A stretch of DNA of 64,000 nucleotides from Propioniciclava soli. GTDB lineage: Bacteria > Actinomycetota > Actinomycetes > Propionibacteriales > Propionibacteriaceae. Below are positions 40,617-50,734 of the stretch, piece after piece. A model generated the notes under the pieces. It did no database searches and had not been told where the DNA came from. It saw only the letters and a program-made list of their open reading frames with translations. Within the stretch, counting starts at the first letter, position 1. Each line of letters begins with the position of its first letter. The position numbers and the translations under genes are program-made. Location: positions 46,066 to 110,065 of the forward strand of contig NZ_JACYOT010000018.1 in NCBI RefSeq assembly GCF_014858005.1, read 5' to 3'.

Positions 40617-41468
40617 TCAGGCGAGCGCGATCCGCTGCCGGAGTTGGTGCATCTCACCGGGCCGCAGAGTGATCGCACCGTCGCGGCAGTTGGCGGCCTC
40701 GATGCAGAGCATGCCGGTCCATTCGTCATCGCCGAAGTCGGGCAGCGCCTTGGCCTTGTCGACCCAGGGGTTCCACACCACGGTGTTCGCCGAACCGCTC
40801 TTCGCGATGACGAGCGTGCGGCCGAGCACCGGGTCATGTACGACGACCTCACCCTCGCTCGTGTACACCCGGTCGGTCTCACCGGTGATGGTGATGTCAC
40901 CGGACTGGGTCTGCGTCTCACCGGTGACCTTGTCGAAGTACGTCGCACCGTCGAGGCCGGAGACGGTGACCTCGCGCACGTCCCCGACGGCCAGGTAGGT
41001 GTGGAGAGCGTTCTCGAAGGTGATGACGTTCTCGCCGGTGTTGTTGATCTCGAGCGTGATGCCGAGGTATTCGGGGGTGAACTTGGCGCGCAGGTAGGCG
41101 CGGTAGCGGTGCGGCAGGCCGTCCTGGCGTCCGGTCATCGCCTGGTCGAGCTCGTACTCGACGAGGAGGCGTCCGTCACGCTCGAGGGTGTCCTTCGTGT
41201 CCTGCAGGTGCCATGTGGCGGTGCGGACGAACCCGTGCGCCGGGTCGCCCTCCTCACCGGGCCCGAACCACGGGAAGATCACGGGAACGCCGCCGCGGAT
41301 CGGCTGGTCGTCGGAGAAGGCGGAGTGCGCGCTGAGCCACAGCACGGGCGCCTGCCCGTCGGGTTGGTACGACCAGATGTGCGCCCCGTGCTCGAACACG
41401 CCGTAGTGCCCCGAACCGTGCTTGGCCTCGACGCCGCGCATCGGGTTCGTGGTGGTCTCGAACGCCAT
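40617..41468 (-). CDS. Aldose-1-epimerase-like protein, D-hexose-6-phosphate mutarotase
   Basis: A 283-residue beta-sandwich mutarotase of the YeaD type, speeding alpha/beta anomer exchange of glucose-6-phosphate. Conserved segments are RGGVPVIFPWFGPGEEGDPA, then HGFVRTATWHL with the catalytic His, FENALHTYLAVGDVREVTVS and LDGATYFDK with the second His/Asp pair, and VVWNPWVDKAKALPDFG. It follows the family length. The leader has a TAGGCT box at 41508-41513 and an AGGAGG ribosome site, so it is transcribed alone. It serves the same hexose-phosphate pool as pgi and ppgK elsewhere in the window. Confidence 0.9.
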   Translation of the reverse strand: MAFETTTNPMRGVEAKHGSGHYGVFEHGAHIWSYQPDGQAPVLWLSAHSAFSDDQPIRGGVPVIFPWFGPGEEGDPAHGFVRTATWHLQDTKDTLERDGRLLVEYELDQAMTGRQDGLPHRYRAYLRAKFTPEYLGITLEINNTGENVITFENALHTYLAVGDVREVTVSGLDGATYFDKVTGETQTQSGDITITGETDRVYTSEGEVVVHDPVLGRTLVIAKSGSANTVVWNPWVDKAKALPDFGDDEWTGMLCIEAANCRDGAITLRPGEMHQLRQRIALA

Positions 41469-41507
41469 GGTGAAGGATCCTCCTCGGGAGAGTCGTCAGG
41501 TGCCCTG

Positions 41508-41513
41508 AGCCTA
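41508..41513 (-). promoter_or_regulatory. -10 box TAGGCT of the mutarotase gene
   Basis: Minus-strand TAGGCT about 40 bases before ATG 41468. The leader includes GAGGAGG. Confidence 0.5.
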
Positions 41514-41578
41514 GTTCGCGGCCCCCGGCCGTGCAGCCACGGCGCGAAATCGGCGGCCCTCTCGCCCGGTGAAGCCGA

Positions 41579-42766
41579 TCAGTCCGTGACGCCCAGCGGG
41601 CGCAACACGAAACCGGTGCGCAATTTGGGGGTGAAGAACGTCGACTTGGGAGGCATCAGCAGCCCCTCGCGGGCGGTGCGCTCGATCTCGACCAGGGAGG
41701 TGGGACGGATGAGGACCGCCCCCGCAACCGCGCCCGAGGAGACCAACTCGGTGACCTCCGCCAAGCCGTGTTGATAGCCGACCTCGGCGCCGGTGCCCTC
41801 CACCGCGTGCTCCAGCCAGGCGCCGTCGAGGGCGCGGACGCCGTCGAACGCCCCAGGCCGGGGCGTGAGCCAGCTGGCGCCCTGGGCCGTGAGCAGGACG
41901 AGGCGTCCGGTGCGGACCATCTCGGAGAGCGTGGCCGGTGTGGGATCGGGGGCGGGGGTCAGGTCGAAGCGGCCCGCGAGGGCGTCGCGCAGCGCGTCGG
42001 CGCTGAGGCCCCTGTAGACGCGGTGGATCGCCTCGATGCTGAGCTGCTCCTCCACGAGCTCGTTGACGAAGGTGAGGGTCCGTTCGGCCGTGGTGTCGGT
42101 GCGGCCGGACGCCGCCCGGACCTCGTCGCGGTGCGTGCGGGCGATGGCATAGCGGTGGTGGCCGTCGGCGATCAGCACGTCGTCGGCGCCGACGATGGAG
42201 GCGATCGCGGCAATGCGCTCGGGGTCGGTGACCCGCTCGACGCGATGGGTGACGCCGTCCACGACGAGCGTGCCGACCGGCTCGCCGGGCTCGGCCAGCG
42301 CCGCCGTCAGCCCGCGGGCCAGCGACAGGCCCCACACCGGTGAGAGGTTGGCATCGGTGGCCCGGGTGAGGTCGAGGCGGTCGGTCTTGGCCTTGGGGGT
42401 GGTGCGCTCGTGGGGTAGGACGCCGCCGGCGCCGGCGTCCACCACCTCCAACGCCCCGAGGACGCCGACGATCTCTCGCGATGCGCCGGTCGCGTCGGTG
42501 AACCCCATCCGGTACATCGTGAAGCTCGGCTCGTCGTCGGTGACCAGGACGCCGGCGTCCAGCCACCCCTGCAACGTCGCCGCGGCACGCTCGTAGCGGT
42601 CGTCACCGCCGCGGGGCACGTCGACGTGGACGATGTTGTGCTCGCTGCGGGCGGCGAGAGCGTCGGTGTCGGCGTCGCTCAGCACGTCGTACGGCGGGGC
42701 GATCACCCGGGTGAGGTCGGTGCCGGGGGCGTACCGGTGGGCGCGGAACGGCTCGAACGCAGGCAT
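41579..42766 (-). CDS. DUF1015 family protein
   Basis: A 395-residue cytoplasmic protein of the DUF1015 family. Diagnostic parts are the opening FEPFRAHRYAPG with VIAPPYDVLSDADTDALAAR, the central VLPHERTTPKAKTDRLDL, VLIADGHHRYAIARTHRDEV, and the end LMPPKSTFFTPKLRTGFVLR. Conserved His and Arg residues suggest an enzyme. Distant relatives include ADP-dependent serine kinase-like proteins, but no activity can be assigned from these data. TACGAT lies seven bases before ATG 42766, so it is probably leaderless. Confidence 0.9.
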   Translation of the reverse strand: MPAFEPFRAHRYAPGTDLTRVIAPPYDVLSDADTDALAARSEHNIVHVDVPRGGDDRYERAAATLQGWLDAGVLVTDDEPSFTMYRMGFTDATGASREIVGVLGALEVVDAGAGGVLPHERTTPKAKTDRLDLTRATDANLSPVWGLSLARGLTAALAEPGEPVGTLVVDGVTHRVERVTDPERIAAIASIVGADDVLIADGHHRYAIARTHRDEVRAASGRTDTTAERTLTFVNELVEEQLSIEAIHRVYRGLSADALRDALAGRFDLTPAPDPTPATLSEMVRTGRLVLLTAQGASWLTPRPGAFDGVRALDGAWLEHAVEGTGAEVGYQHGLAEVTELVSSGAVAGAVLIRPTSLVEIERTAREGLLMPPKSTFFTPKLRTGFVLRPLGVTD

Positions 42767-42773
42767 GACGCCG

Positions 42774-42779
42774 ATCGTA
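42774..42779 (-). promoter_or_regulatory. -10 box TACGAT of the DUF1015 gene (leaderless)
   Basis: Minus-strand TACGAT, seven bases upstream of ATG 42766. Confidence 0.55.
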
Positions 42780-42810
42780 TCGGCGCCCCGAAGGGTGGGC
42801 AGGTGCGGGC

Positions 42811-44196
42811 TCAGCGGTGGAGATACTCCCGGAGCGCCTCGTCGGCGTCGCGGGGGACGAACCCGGTGGCCTTGATCTTGCCCAGCGCCAGCGCGCTGTG
42901 GCGCGGCCGTGGCGAGACGACCTTGCCCTCGGCGAACGCCTCGGTGGTCTGCGGCGACACGTCGGATGCCGCGTGCCCCGTCAGCTCGAACACCTGCTGG
43001 GCGATCTCGAACCAGCTGCGGACGGCGCCGTCGTTGGTGAGGTTGTAGGTGCCGTACGGCGCCCCGGACGCCAGCAGGTGCGCGATGCCGTCGGCCAGGT
43101 CGGTGGTGAACGTGAGCCGCCCGAACTGGTCGTCGACCACCGCCGGCGCGACACCCCGCTCGGCCAGCGACGCCATGGTGCGCACGAAGTTCTTGCCCTC
43201 GCCGATCACCCAGGAGGTGCGGACGACGTAGTGGGCCGGCAGGGTCGCCACCAGCGCGTCGCCGGCGGCCTTTGTGACGCCGTACACGCCGAGCGGGCTG
43301 AACGGCTCGTCCTCGTCGTGCTCCTCCGCCTCACCGTCGAACACGTAGTCGCTCGACACGTGCACCAGCGTGATGCGGAGCTCGCGGGCCACGGCGACCA
43401 GGTTCGTCAGGGCGCCCACGTTGAGCGCCCACGCCGCACTGCGTCCCTCCGGGTTCTCGGCCTGGTCGACCGCGGTGTAGGCGGCCGCGTTGATGACGGT
43501 GCCGACGCCCCCCCACGGGTATGCGGCGACCGCGTCGGCGTCGGTGAGGTCGAGCTCATCACGGTCCAGGGCCGCGGCGTCCGGGAAGGCCTGCTGCAGC
43601 GCGCGCCCGAGCTGGCCCTGCGCGCCGACGATCACGGTCGTGCGCGGTGGCATCGGCACCACGTCGGCCAACCGCGGGTGCTGGGCGTCGGCGTCCGAGA
43701 TCGTGGCCTCGGCCAGCGGGATCGGCCACGCGATGGCGGCGGTCTCGTCGGCCAGGTTGAGGTAGGTGTAGGACGCCCGCGCCTCCGGTGACCAGTGGTC
43801 GTTGACGAGGTAGCTGTACGCCGTGTCCGCCTCGAGGGCCTGGTAGCCGTTGGCGACGCCGCGCGGCACGAACACCGCCCGCTCGGGCCCCATCTCGAGG
43901 GTGAAGCTGGTGCCGAACGTCGGCCCCTCCCGCAGGTCGACCCACGCGCCGAAGATCCGGCCGTGGGCCAAGCCCACCAGCTTGTCCCACGGCTCGGCGT
44001 GCAGGCCGCGGGTCGATCCGGCGTCGGCGTTGTAGGACATGTTGTTCTGCACCGGCGCGAAGTCGGGCAACCCGAGGGCCACCATCTTCGCCCGCTGCCA
44101 GTTCTCCTTGAACCAGCCGCGGGCGTCCCCGTGCACGGGCAGGTCGACGACCAGCAGCCCCGGGATGGCGGTGGTGTGGACGGCGAGGTCGGTCAT
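42811..44196 (-). CDS. rmlCD: Fused dTDP-4-dehydrorhamnose 3,5-epimerase and reductase (RmlC-RmlD)
   Basis: A 461-residue fusion carrying out the last two steps of dTDP-L-rhamnose synthesis. Residues 1-175 are the RmlC cupin: FKENWQRAKM, catalytic His in STRGLHAEPWDK, AWVDLREGPTFGTSF, and Tyr in YSYLVNDHWSPEA. From about residue 185 the RmlD short-chain dehydrogenase follows: VIVGAQGQLGRAL, NAAAYTAVDQAE, VSSDYVFDG and the YGVTKAAGD active site. Both halves keep their catalytic residues. It lies 38 bases behind rmlB in the same direction, so co-expression is likely. Rhamnose would go to cell-wall polysaccharide. Confidence 0.94.
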   Translation of the reverse strand: MTDLAVHTTAIPGLLVVDLPVHGDARGWFKENWQRAKMVALGLPDFAPVQNNMSYNADAGSTRGLHAEPWDKLVGLAHGRIFGAWVDLREGPTFGTSFTLEMGPERAVFVPRGVANGYQALEADTAYSYLVNDHWSPEARASYTYLNLADETAAIAWPIPLAEATISDADAQHPRLADVVPMPPRTTVIVGAQGQLGRALQQAFPDAAALDRDELDLTDADAVAAYPWGGVGTVINAAAYTAVDQAENPEGRSAAWALNVGALTNLVAVARELRITLVHVSSDYVFDGEAEEHDEDEPFSPLGVYGVTKAAGDALVATLPAHYVVRTSWVIGEGKNFVRTMASLAERGVAPAVVDDQFGRLTFTTDLADGIAHLLASGAPYGTYNLTNDGAVRSWFEIAQQVFELTGHAASDVSPQTTEAFAEGKVVSPRPRHSALALGKIKATGFVPRDADEALREYLHR

Positions 44197-44234
44197 GGAA
44201 GTCTCCGTGGGTCGAGCGGCGGGGAAGGGGGGCA

Positions 44235-46665
<2,431 letters not shown>

Positions 46666-46669
<4 letters not shown>

Positions 46670-47043
46670 ACGCGACCTTCGCGCCCGGCATGTACGTCAC
46701 GACCGCATCGGCCGAATCGGTCGCCGGCGACTGGCGGCTGGCGGGCTGGACGGCCCGGGTCGTCCACGTCGACACCGACGAGGAGGGCAAGCGGGCGCGC
46801 CGTGCCGCGCTGGTCGAGGTGGGCCGTTCGCTCCGGTTCGGCGACTCCTTCGGCGCCAACCTGGATGCGTTGGAGGACAGCCTGCGCGACCTGACCGAGC
46901 CCACCGTGCTCGTCTGGGCCCGCGGTGGGGCCTTCGCGGACGCCCATCCGGCCGCGTGGGAGACCATCAGCGAGGTGCTGGCCGCCCGGACGCGCCGCAA
47001 GCCCGGCTTCGCCTTCGTCCTGGCCGACACGAAGAGCCGCTGA
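46666..47043 (+). CDS. Barstar-family ribonuclease inhibitor
   Basis: A 125-residue cytoplasmic barstar homologue. The key helix is FGDSFGANLDALEDSLRDL, with the Asp and Glu that plug the RNase active site, followed by the strand TEPTVLVWARGG and a C-terminal helix and strand (TISEVLAARTRR; FAFVLADTKSR). The N-terminal strand is FAPGMYVTTASAES. Its ATG overlaps the stop of the ribonuclease gene, so the producing cell always makes the inhibitor with the enzyme. This pairing supports the RNase call. Confidence 0.9.
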
Positions 47044-47086
47044 ACCGTTCGCACCACCGCGGGGGAAACGCGGGGCTCGTGGGCGC

Positions 47087-47752
47087 TCAGGCCCGGCAGG
47101 CCACCCCGGTCGCGTGGATCGGGCAGTAGCCGCCCGGGTTCTTGACCAAGTACTGCTGGTGGTACGCCTCAGCGGGGTAGAAGGTCACACCGTCCGCGTC
47201 GGCACCGCCACCGCCGGTGCCCCCGGCCGCCGGGGTGATCTCGGTGGTGATCGCGCCGTAGCCGGCAGACGCGTAGGCCTCCTGCGCCCGGTCGCGGGCC
47301 GCGGCGGCGGCGTCCGCCTGCTCGGAGCCGACCGTGAAGAGGGCCGAGCGGTACTGCGTGCCCACGTCGTTGCCCTGCCGCATGCCCTGGGTGGGGTCGT
47401 GGGCCTCGAAGAAGTGCGTGAGCAGGTCGTCGTAGCCGACCTGCGCCGGGTCGAAGCAGACGCGGACAGTCTCGGCGTGGCCGGTGCGGCCCGAACACAC
47501 CTCTTGGTAGGTGGGGTTCGGCGTGAACCCGCCCATGTAACCCACCGCGGTGTTGGTCACCCCGGGGATCTGCCAGAACAGCTTCTCCTCGCCCCAGAAA
47601 CAGCCCAGGGCGAAGTACGCGACCTGCGAGCCGCCGGGGGTGGCGAGCACGTCGGTGCCGAAGACGTCGTGGACGACGCCGGGCGGCAGGACGGGGGTGT
47701 CGCGACCGGGGAGGGCGAGGCGAGGATCCACGAGGCGAGGCTTTCCGAACAT
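47087..47752 (-). CDS. msrA: Peptide methionine sulfoxide reductase A
   Basis: A 221-residue MsrA that repairs methionine-S-sulfoxide in oxidised proteins. The active-site motif is [20 protein letters not shown], with the catalytic Cys in GCFWG. Later come [37 protein letters not shown], then TQYRSALF. C-terminal [11 protein letters not shown] carries candidate resolving cysteines. About 40 extra N-terminal residues precede the core, as in longer actinobacterial forms. A Gly/Ala-rich insert lies near residue 175. TAGGCT six bases before ATG 47752 predicts a leaderless message. Confidence 0.94.
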   Translation of the reverse strand: MFGKPRLVDPRLALPGRDTPVLPPGVVHDVFGTDVLATPGGSQVAYFALGCFWGEEKLFWQIPGVTNTAVGYMGGFTPNPTYQEVCSGRTGHAETVRVCFDPAQVGYDDLLTHFFEAHDPTQGMRQGNDVGTQYRSALFTVGSEQADAAAAARDRAQEAYASAGYGAITTEITPAAGGTGGGGADADGVTFYPAEAYHQQYLVKNPGGYCPIHATGVACRA

Positions 47753-47758
47753 GCCCCG

Positions 47759-47764
47759 AGCCTA
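47759..47764 (-). promoter_or_regulatory. -10 box TAGGCT of msrA (leaderless)
   Basis: Minus-strand TAGGCT, six bases upstream of ATG 47752. Confidence 0.55.
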
Positions 47765-47770
47765 CGTGCG

Positions 47771-47812
47771 GCCGGCAAGCAAGGCGCTTGCCGGGATGCG
47801 GGCCGGCAAGCG
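47771..47812. repeat. Three CCGGCAAGC arms between divergent msrA and XRE genes
   Basis: CCGGCAAGC (47772-47780) pairs perfectly with GCTTGCCGG (47786-47794) around a five-base loop. A third direct copy follows at 47803-47811. The position just upstream of the msrA -10 box suggests an operator; no regulator can be named. Confidence 0.6.
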
Positions 47813-47911
47813 CCATCACCCGCCCCCGACCGGCTCATCGGGGCTGTCTCAGGGTCACGAACGGGGTGACAGGGGGTTGCCGGCGCTAACTCCAGCTAGC
47901 AGGATGGGGTC

Positions 47912-48328
47912 ATGGCAGGCGAGGAGGTCCATCACCACGAGCGCACTGCGCTCGGGGACTTCATCGCAAGCCAGCGGCGCGCCGCCGAGATGTCGCTTCG
48001 TCAACTCGCCGATCGCGCCGGGATCTCCAATCCCTATGTCAGCCAGATCGAACGGGGGCTGCGCAAGCCGTCCGCGGAGGTACTGAACCAGATCGCCACC
48101 GCCTTGTCGGTGTCGGCCGAATCGCTGTACATCCGGGCCGGTCTGCTCGAGGGGGTCGACGACCGACCCACCGCGACAGAACGCGTCATCTCCACCGATC
48201 CGAAGCTGTCCCCGGCGCAACAGCAGGCGCTCATCGGGGTCTACCGGGCCTTCACCGGCCTGGCCGACCAGTCACCCGAGCCGAATCAACCCCACGAGCC
48301 GGCAAGCCCGGCCCAGCACGAGGAGTGA
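47912..48328 (+). CDS. XRE-family transcriptional regulator
   Basis: A 138-residue Cro/CI-type regulator. The HTH domain spans residues 15-70 (MSLRQLADRAGISNPYVSQI, ERGLRKPSAEVLNQIATALS). A helical C-terminal part and a Pro/Glu-rich tail follow. In mycobacteria a similar XRE protein gene directly precedes the heparin-binding haemagglutinin gene, and the same order is seen here. CAGGAT six bases before ATG 47912 may be its -10. Its stop lies two bases before the next start, so both proteins come from one transcript. Confidence 0.88.
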   Translation: MAGEEVHHHERTALGDFIASQRRAAEMSLRQLADRAGISNPYVSQIERGLRKPSAEVLNQIATALSVSAESLYIRAGLLEGVDDRPTATERVISTDPKLSPAQQQALIGVYRAFTGLADQSPEPNQPHEPASPAQHEE

Positions 48329-48330
48329 AC

Positions 48331-48918
48331 ATGTCCGACCAGCACAACGACCAGACCCGTGGCGAGTTCGTCGAGGACGTGACCGCCGACCGCACGCAGC
48401 CGACCACCGGTTTCGGTGACGGCGAGAAGCTGACGCCCGAGAAGGTGGGCGAGGCCGCGGTGAAGTTCGCGTCCGAGACGGCCTTCGCGGCCGCGGGCGT
48501 GGCCGACCTCATCGCCGCGAAGGCGCGCGAGTTCTTCGACACGCAGCGTCGCCAGCTCGCCGAGAAGACCCCGGAGGGCATCGACCCCAACTTCAAGCAG
48601 TTCGTGGACGGCATGCCGGACCAGTTCAAGGTCTTCCTCGACGAGGTGACCCGGCAGTACCACGACATGGCTGAGCGGGGTCGCAGCGCCGTCTCCGACT
48701 TCTCCCAGCAGGTGAAGGAGTCCCGCGCCGCCCGCCCCGACGGGGCCTTCGATGTCAACGAGGGTGTGGACGCCGACACCGTCGTGGCGCCCGAGTTCGT
48801 CGAGGAGACGACCACCGACACCACCTTCCTCGACACCGACGTGCCGCCCACCGCTCCGGAGGACGCCGCACCCGACCAGACCTGGCCGGGGGAGTCGAAC
48901 ACCGAGCACCGCGACTGA
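48331..48918 (+). CDS. HbhA-like helical protein
   Basis: A 195-residue acidic and helical protein resembling the core of heparin-binding haemagglutinin: LTPEKVGEAAVKFASETAFA, AAGVADLIAAKAREFFD, FLDEVTRQYHDMAERG and SAVSDFSQQVKES. Unlike mycobacterial HbhA it lacks the Lys/Pro/Ala-rich heparin-binding tail; the C-terminus is acidic (VVAPEFVEETTTDTTFLD). Adhesion is therefore doubtful and a role in membrane or lipid association is more likely. AGGAG ends five bases before ATG 48331. It is coupled to the XRE regulator. Its stop codon is part of a tandem 11-bp array. Confidence 0.78.
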   Translation: MSDQHNDQTRGEFVEDVTADRTQPTTGFGDGEKLTPEKVGEAAVKFASETAFAAAGVADLIAAKAREFFDTQRRQLAEKTPEGIDPNFKQFVDGMPDQFKVFLDEVTRQYHDMAERGRSAVSDFSQQVKESRAARPDGAFDVNEGVDADTVVAPEFVEETTTDTTFLDTDVPPTAPEDAAPDQTWPGESNTEHRD

Positions 48919-48992
48919 CCAGTACCTGACCAGTACCTGACCAGTACCTGACCAGTACCTGACCAGTACCTGACCAGTACCTGAACAGCACC
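48916..48992 (+). repeat. 11-bp tandem array TGACCAGTACC, six perfect copies plus one degenerate
   Basis: Copies start at 48916, 48927, 48938, 48949, 48960 and 48971, with TGAACAGCACC at 48982. The first TGA is the stop of the HbhA-like gene. Because 11 is not divisible by three, the TGA recurs in all three frames. A GC-rich hairpin follows. Confidence 0.96.
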
Positions 48993-48996
48993 ACCC

Positions 48997-49030
48997 CGCG
49001 GGGGTCCGGCCGACAGGCCGGGCCCCCGCG
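48997..49030 (+). terminator. 15-bp GC-rich hairpin after the 11-bp array
   Basis: CGCGGGGGTCCGGCC and GGCCGGGCCCCCGCG pair across a four-base GACA loop with one G-T wobble. There is no T tract. It likely ends transcription of the XRE/HbhA-like unit. Confidence 0.75.
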
Positions 49031-49078
49031 GCCCTGCCGGGCTCCGGGGGCCGGCCGGGGTGCCTGCCGGCCGGTGGG

Positions 49079-49438
49079 TCAGCCGTCGTCGTAGCGCACG
49101 TGGTCGCCCAGCGGGGAGGGGTGGTGGCAGCGGGCGGGCAACCAGGCACCCTTGCTGCGACGCAGCACCCACAACCGGCCGGGCACGGCGACGGCGTCCA
49201 CGGCCTTGCGCGCGGTGTCGGCGGCGATGAACGCTTCCGCGTCCTCCTCGGCGTCGTTGCTGTCGGGCACGACGAACCGGACGTAGAGGCGCGGCGTCCC
49301 GGCCACGACGTCGAGGTCGTGCCCGTCGAGGTGGTGACCGGAGGCGCGCAGCTGCCCGAGCAGGGTGGCGAGCACCTCGGGCGGGGCGTGCCCCGGCCGC
49401 ACGTCGAGGATCTCCAGTTCGAGCCGGAACGAGGGCAT
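49079..49438 (-). CDS. Hypothetical protein, 119 residues
   Basis: A 119-residue soluble protein with mixed strands and helices (RLELEILDVRPGHAPPEVLA; RLYVRFVVPDSNDAEEDAEA; GRLWVLRRSKGAWLPAR). Its short ligand-binding-like layout matches no family I can name. TAGGGT six bases upstream of ATG 49438 marks a leaderless start and supports it as a real gene. It converges on the terminator of the HbhA-like gene. Confidence 0.7.
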   Translation of the reverse strand: MPSFRLELEILDVRPGHAPPEVLATLLGQLRASGHHLDGHDLDVVAGTPRLYVRFVVPDSNDAEEDAEAFIAADTARKAVDAVAVPGRLWVLRRSKGAWLPARCHHPSPLGDHVRYDDG

Positions 49439-49444
49439 GGCTGC

Positions 49445-49450
49445 ACCCTA
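49445..49450 (-). promoter_or_regulatory. -10 box TAGGGT of the 119-residue gene (leaderless)
   Basis: Minus-strand TAGGGT, six bases upstream of ATG 49438. Confidence 0.55.
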
Positions 49451-49562
49451 GGGGGCGGCTCCGACAATCCGACGGGGGGCCGGCATCGACCCCCGGTCGA
49501 GAGTCCGGGCAGATTTCCCCATGGGTGGCACGGCGTGCCACCCCACCCAGGCGCGGCGACGC

Positions 49563-49568
49563 TACTGT
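49563..49568 (+). promoter_or_regulatory. -10 box TACTGT of the DUF3048 gene (leaderless)
   Basis: TACTGT seven bases upstream of ATG 49576. Confidence 0.55.
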
Positions 49569-49575
49569 GCCGGCC

Positions 49576-50700
49576 ATGACCCCCTTCTCGCGTCGCGCGA
49601 TCCTGGCGGCGTTCGTCGGCACGGCGGCGGTCGGGTGCTCCGCCCCGGCCGCCGCGCCGAGTCCGACGCCGACCGCCACGCCCACCGCACCCGCCCCGTC
49701 CGTCACACCCACCCCCGAACCCGACGCACGGCCGCGCTGGCCGCTGACCGGCCAGTTGGTGGACGACCCGGCGCTGGTTCAACACGCGGCGGTGGCGGTG
49801 AAGGTGCCCGACACCCGCGTCGAACACCCCCAGCTGGGCCTGAACGACGCCGACCTGGTGTTCGTCCAACTCGACGGCTACCCCGACGCCCACGGCGAGA
49901 GCGCCACCCGCCTCGTGCCGGTGTTCCACTCCCGCTTCCCGGACGCCGCCGGCCCCGTCCGCTCGCTGCGGCCCTCCGACCTTGCGCTGCTCGGGCCACT
50001 GCGCGCCGTCGTCGGCAGCACGGGTGCCGCGGGCTGGGTCGCGTCCTACCTGGCGCAGCGCAGCGACATTCTCGACACCGGCCACACCTACCTCGCCACG
50101 CGCGGCACGGGGGCCTATTCCATTGACCCGTCGCGCATCCGCACCCTCAGCGGCAAGAAGTACTACGACCGGGCGGTGCGGTGCCACCCGGCGCTGCTCG
50201 CCGAGGTCACGGGCTGGTTCGCCGACGGCCCGCCCGCCCCCTACCTGCCCTACGCCACGGGGGAGCAGACCCCGAGCACCGACGCCGGCTTCGCGGCGAC
50301 CACGGTGATCGTGCCGTGGAAGTCGGGCAGCGAGTACGCGATGGGCTACGTGTTCGATGCGGCGTCCGGGAGGTACGAGCGAAGCATGCCGTGGGGGCCG
50401 CACGTGCTGGCCGACGGCTCCCGCGTCACGACCGACAACGTTCTCGTCATCCTGGCCGGGCAGGGCAGCGGCAAGCTCGCCGAGGGCGAGGGCGGGCCGG
50501 AGCCCATCCACGAGGTGACGGACGCCTCGGGTCGGTTCCACTACGCCCACGGTGGGCGTGCGGTCTCGGGGCAGTGGAGCAAGGCGGGGGTGGACGCCCC
50601 CTTCCAGTTCACGCTCGACAGCGGCGAGCCGCTGCGCGTCGCGCCGGGGCGCACCTTTGTCGAGCTGCCCCGCGCCGACGCCGCCGTCCAGATCTCCTGA
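49576..50700 (+). CDS. DUF3048 (YerB-like) secreted lipoprotein
   Basis: A 374-residue exported protein. The N-terminal SRRAILAAFVGTAAVGCSA has two arginines, a hydrophobic core and a Cys in a lipobox-like position, so it may be a Tat-dependent lipoprotein. A Pro/Thr linker follows (residues 25-55). The DUF3048 core shows AAVAVKVPDTRVEHPQLGLN, ADLVFVQLDGYPDAHGESAT, VPVFHSRFPDAAGPVRSLRP and, near the end, VTTDNVLVILAGQGSGK. The family is widespread in Gram-positives with no established function. TACTGT seven bases before ATG 49576 suggests leaderless transcription. Confidence 0.88.
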   Translation: MTPFSRRAILAAFVGTAAVGCSAPAAAPSPTPTATPTAPAPSVTPTPEPDARPRWPLTGQLVDDPALVQHAAVAVKVPDTRVEHPQLGLNDADLVFVQLDGYPDAHGESATRLVPVFHSRFPDAAGPVRSLRPSDLALLGPLRAVVGSTGAAGWVASYLAQRSDILDTGHTYLATRGTGAYSIDPSRIRTLSGKKYYDRAVRCHPALLAEVTGWFADGPPAPYLPYATGEQTPSTDAGFAATTVIVPWKSGSEYAMGYVFDAASGRYERSMPWGPHVLADGSRVTTDNVLVILAGQGSGKLAEGEGGPEPIHEVTDASGRFHYAHGGRAVSGQWSKAGVDAPFQFTLDSGEPLRVAPGRTFVELPRADAAVQIS

Positions 50701-50734
50701 CGTCGCCTTGCGCGGGGCCGACGGCCGCGGCCGC

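Noticed and set aside
48916..48992. CRISPR or replication-origin iterons
   Set aside because: An 11-bp unit without spacers directly after a stop codon, with no replication gene or AT-rich region nearby.
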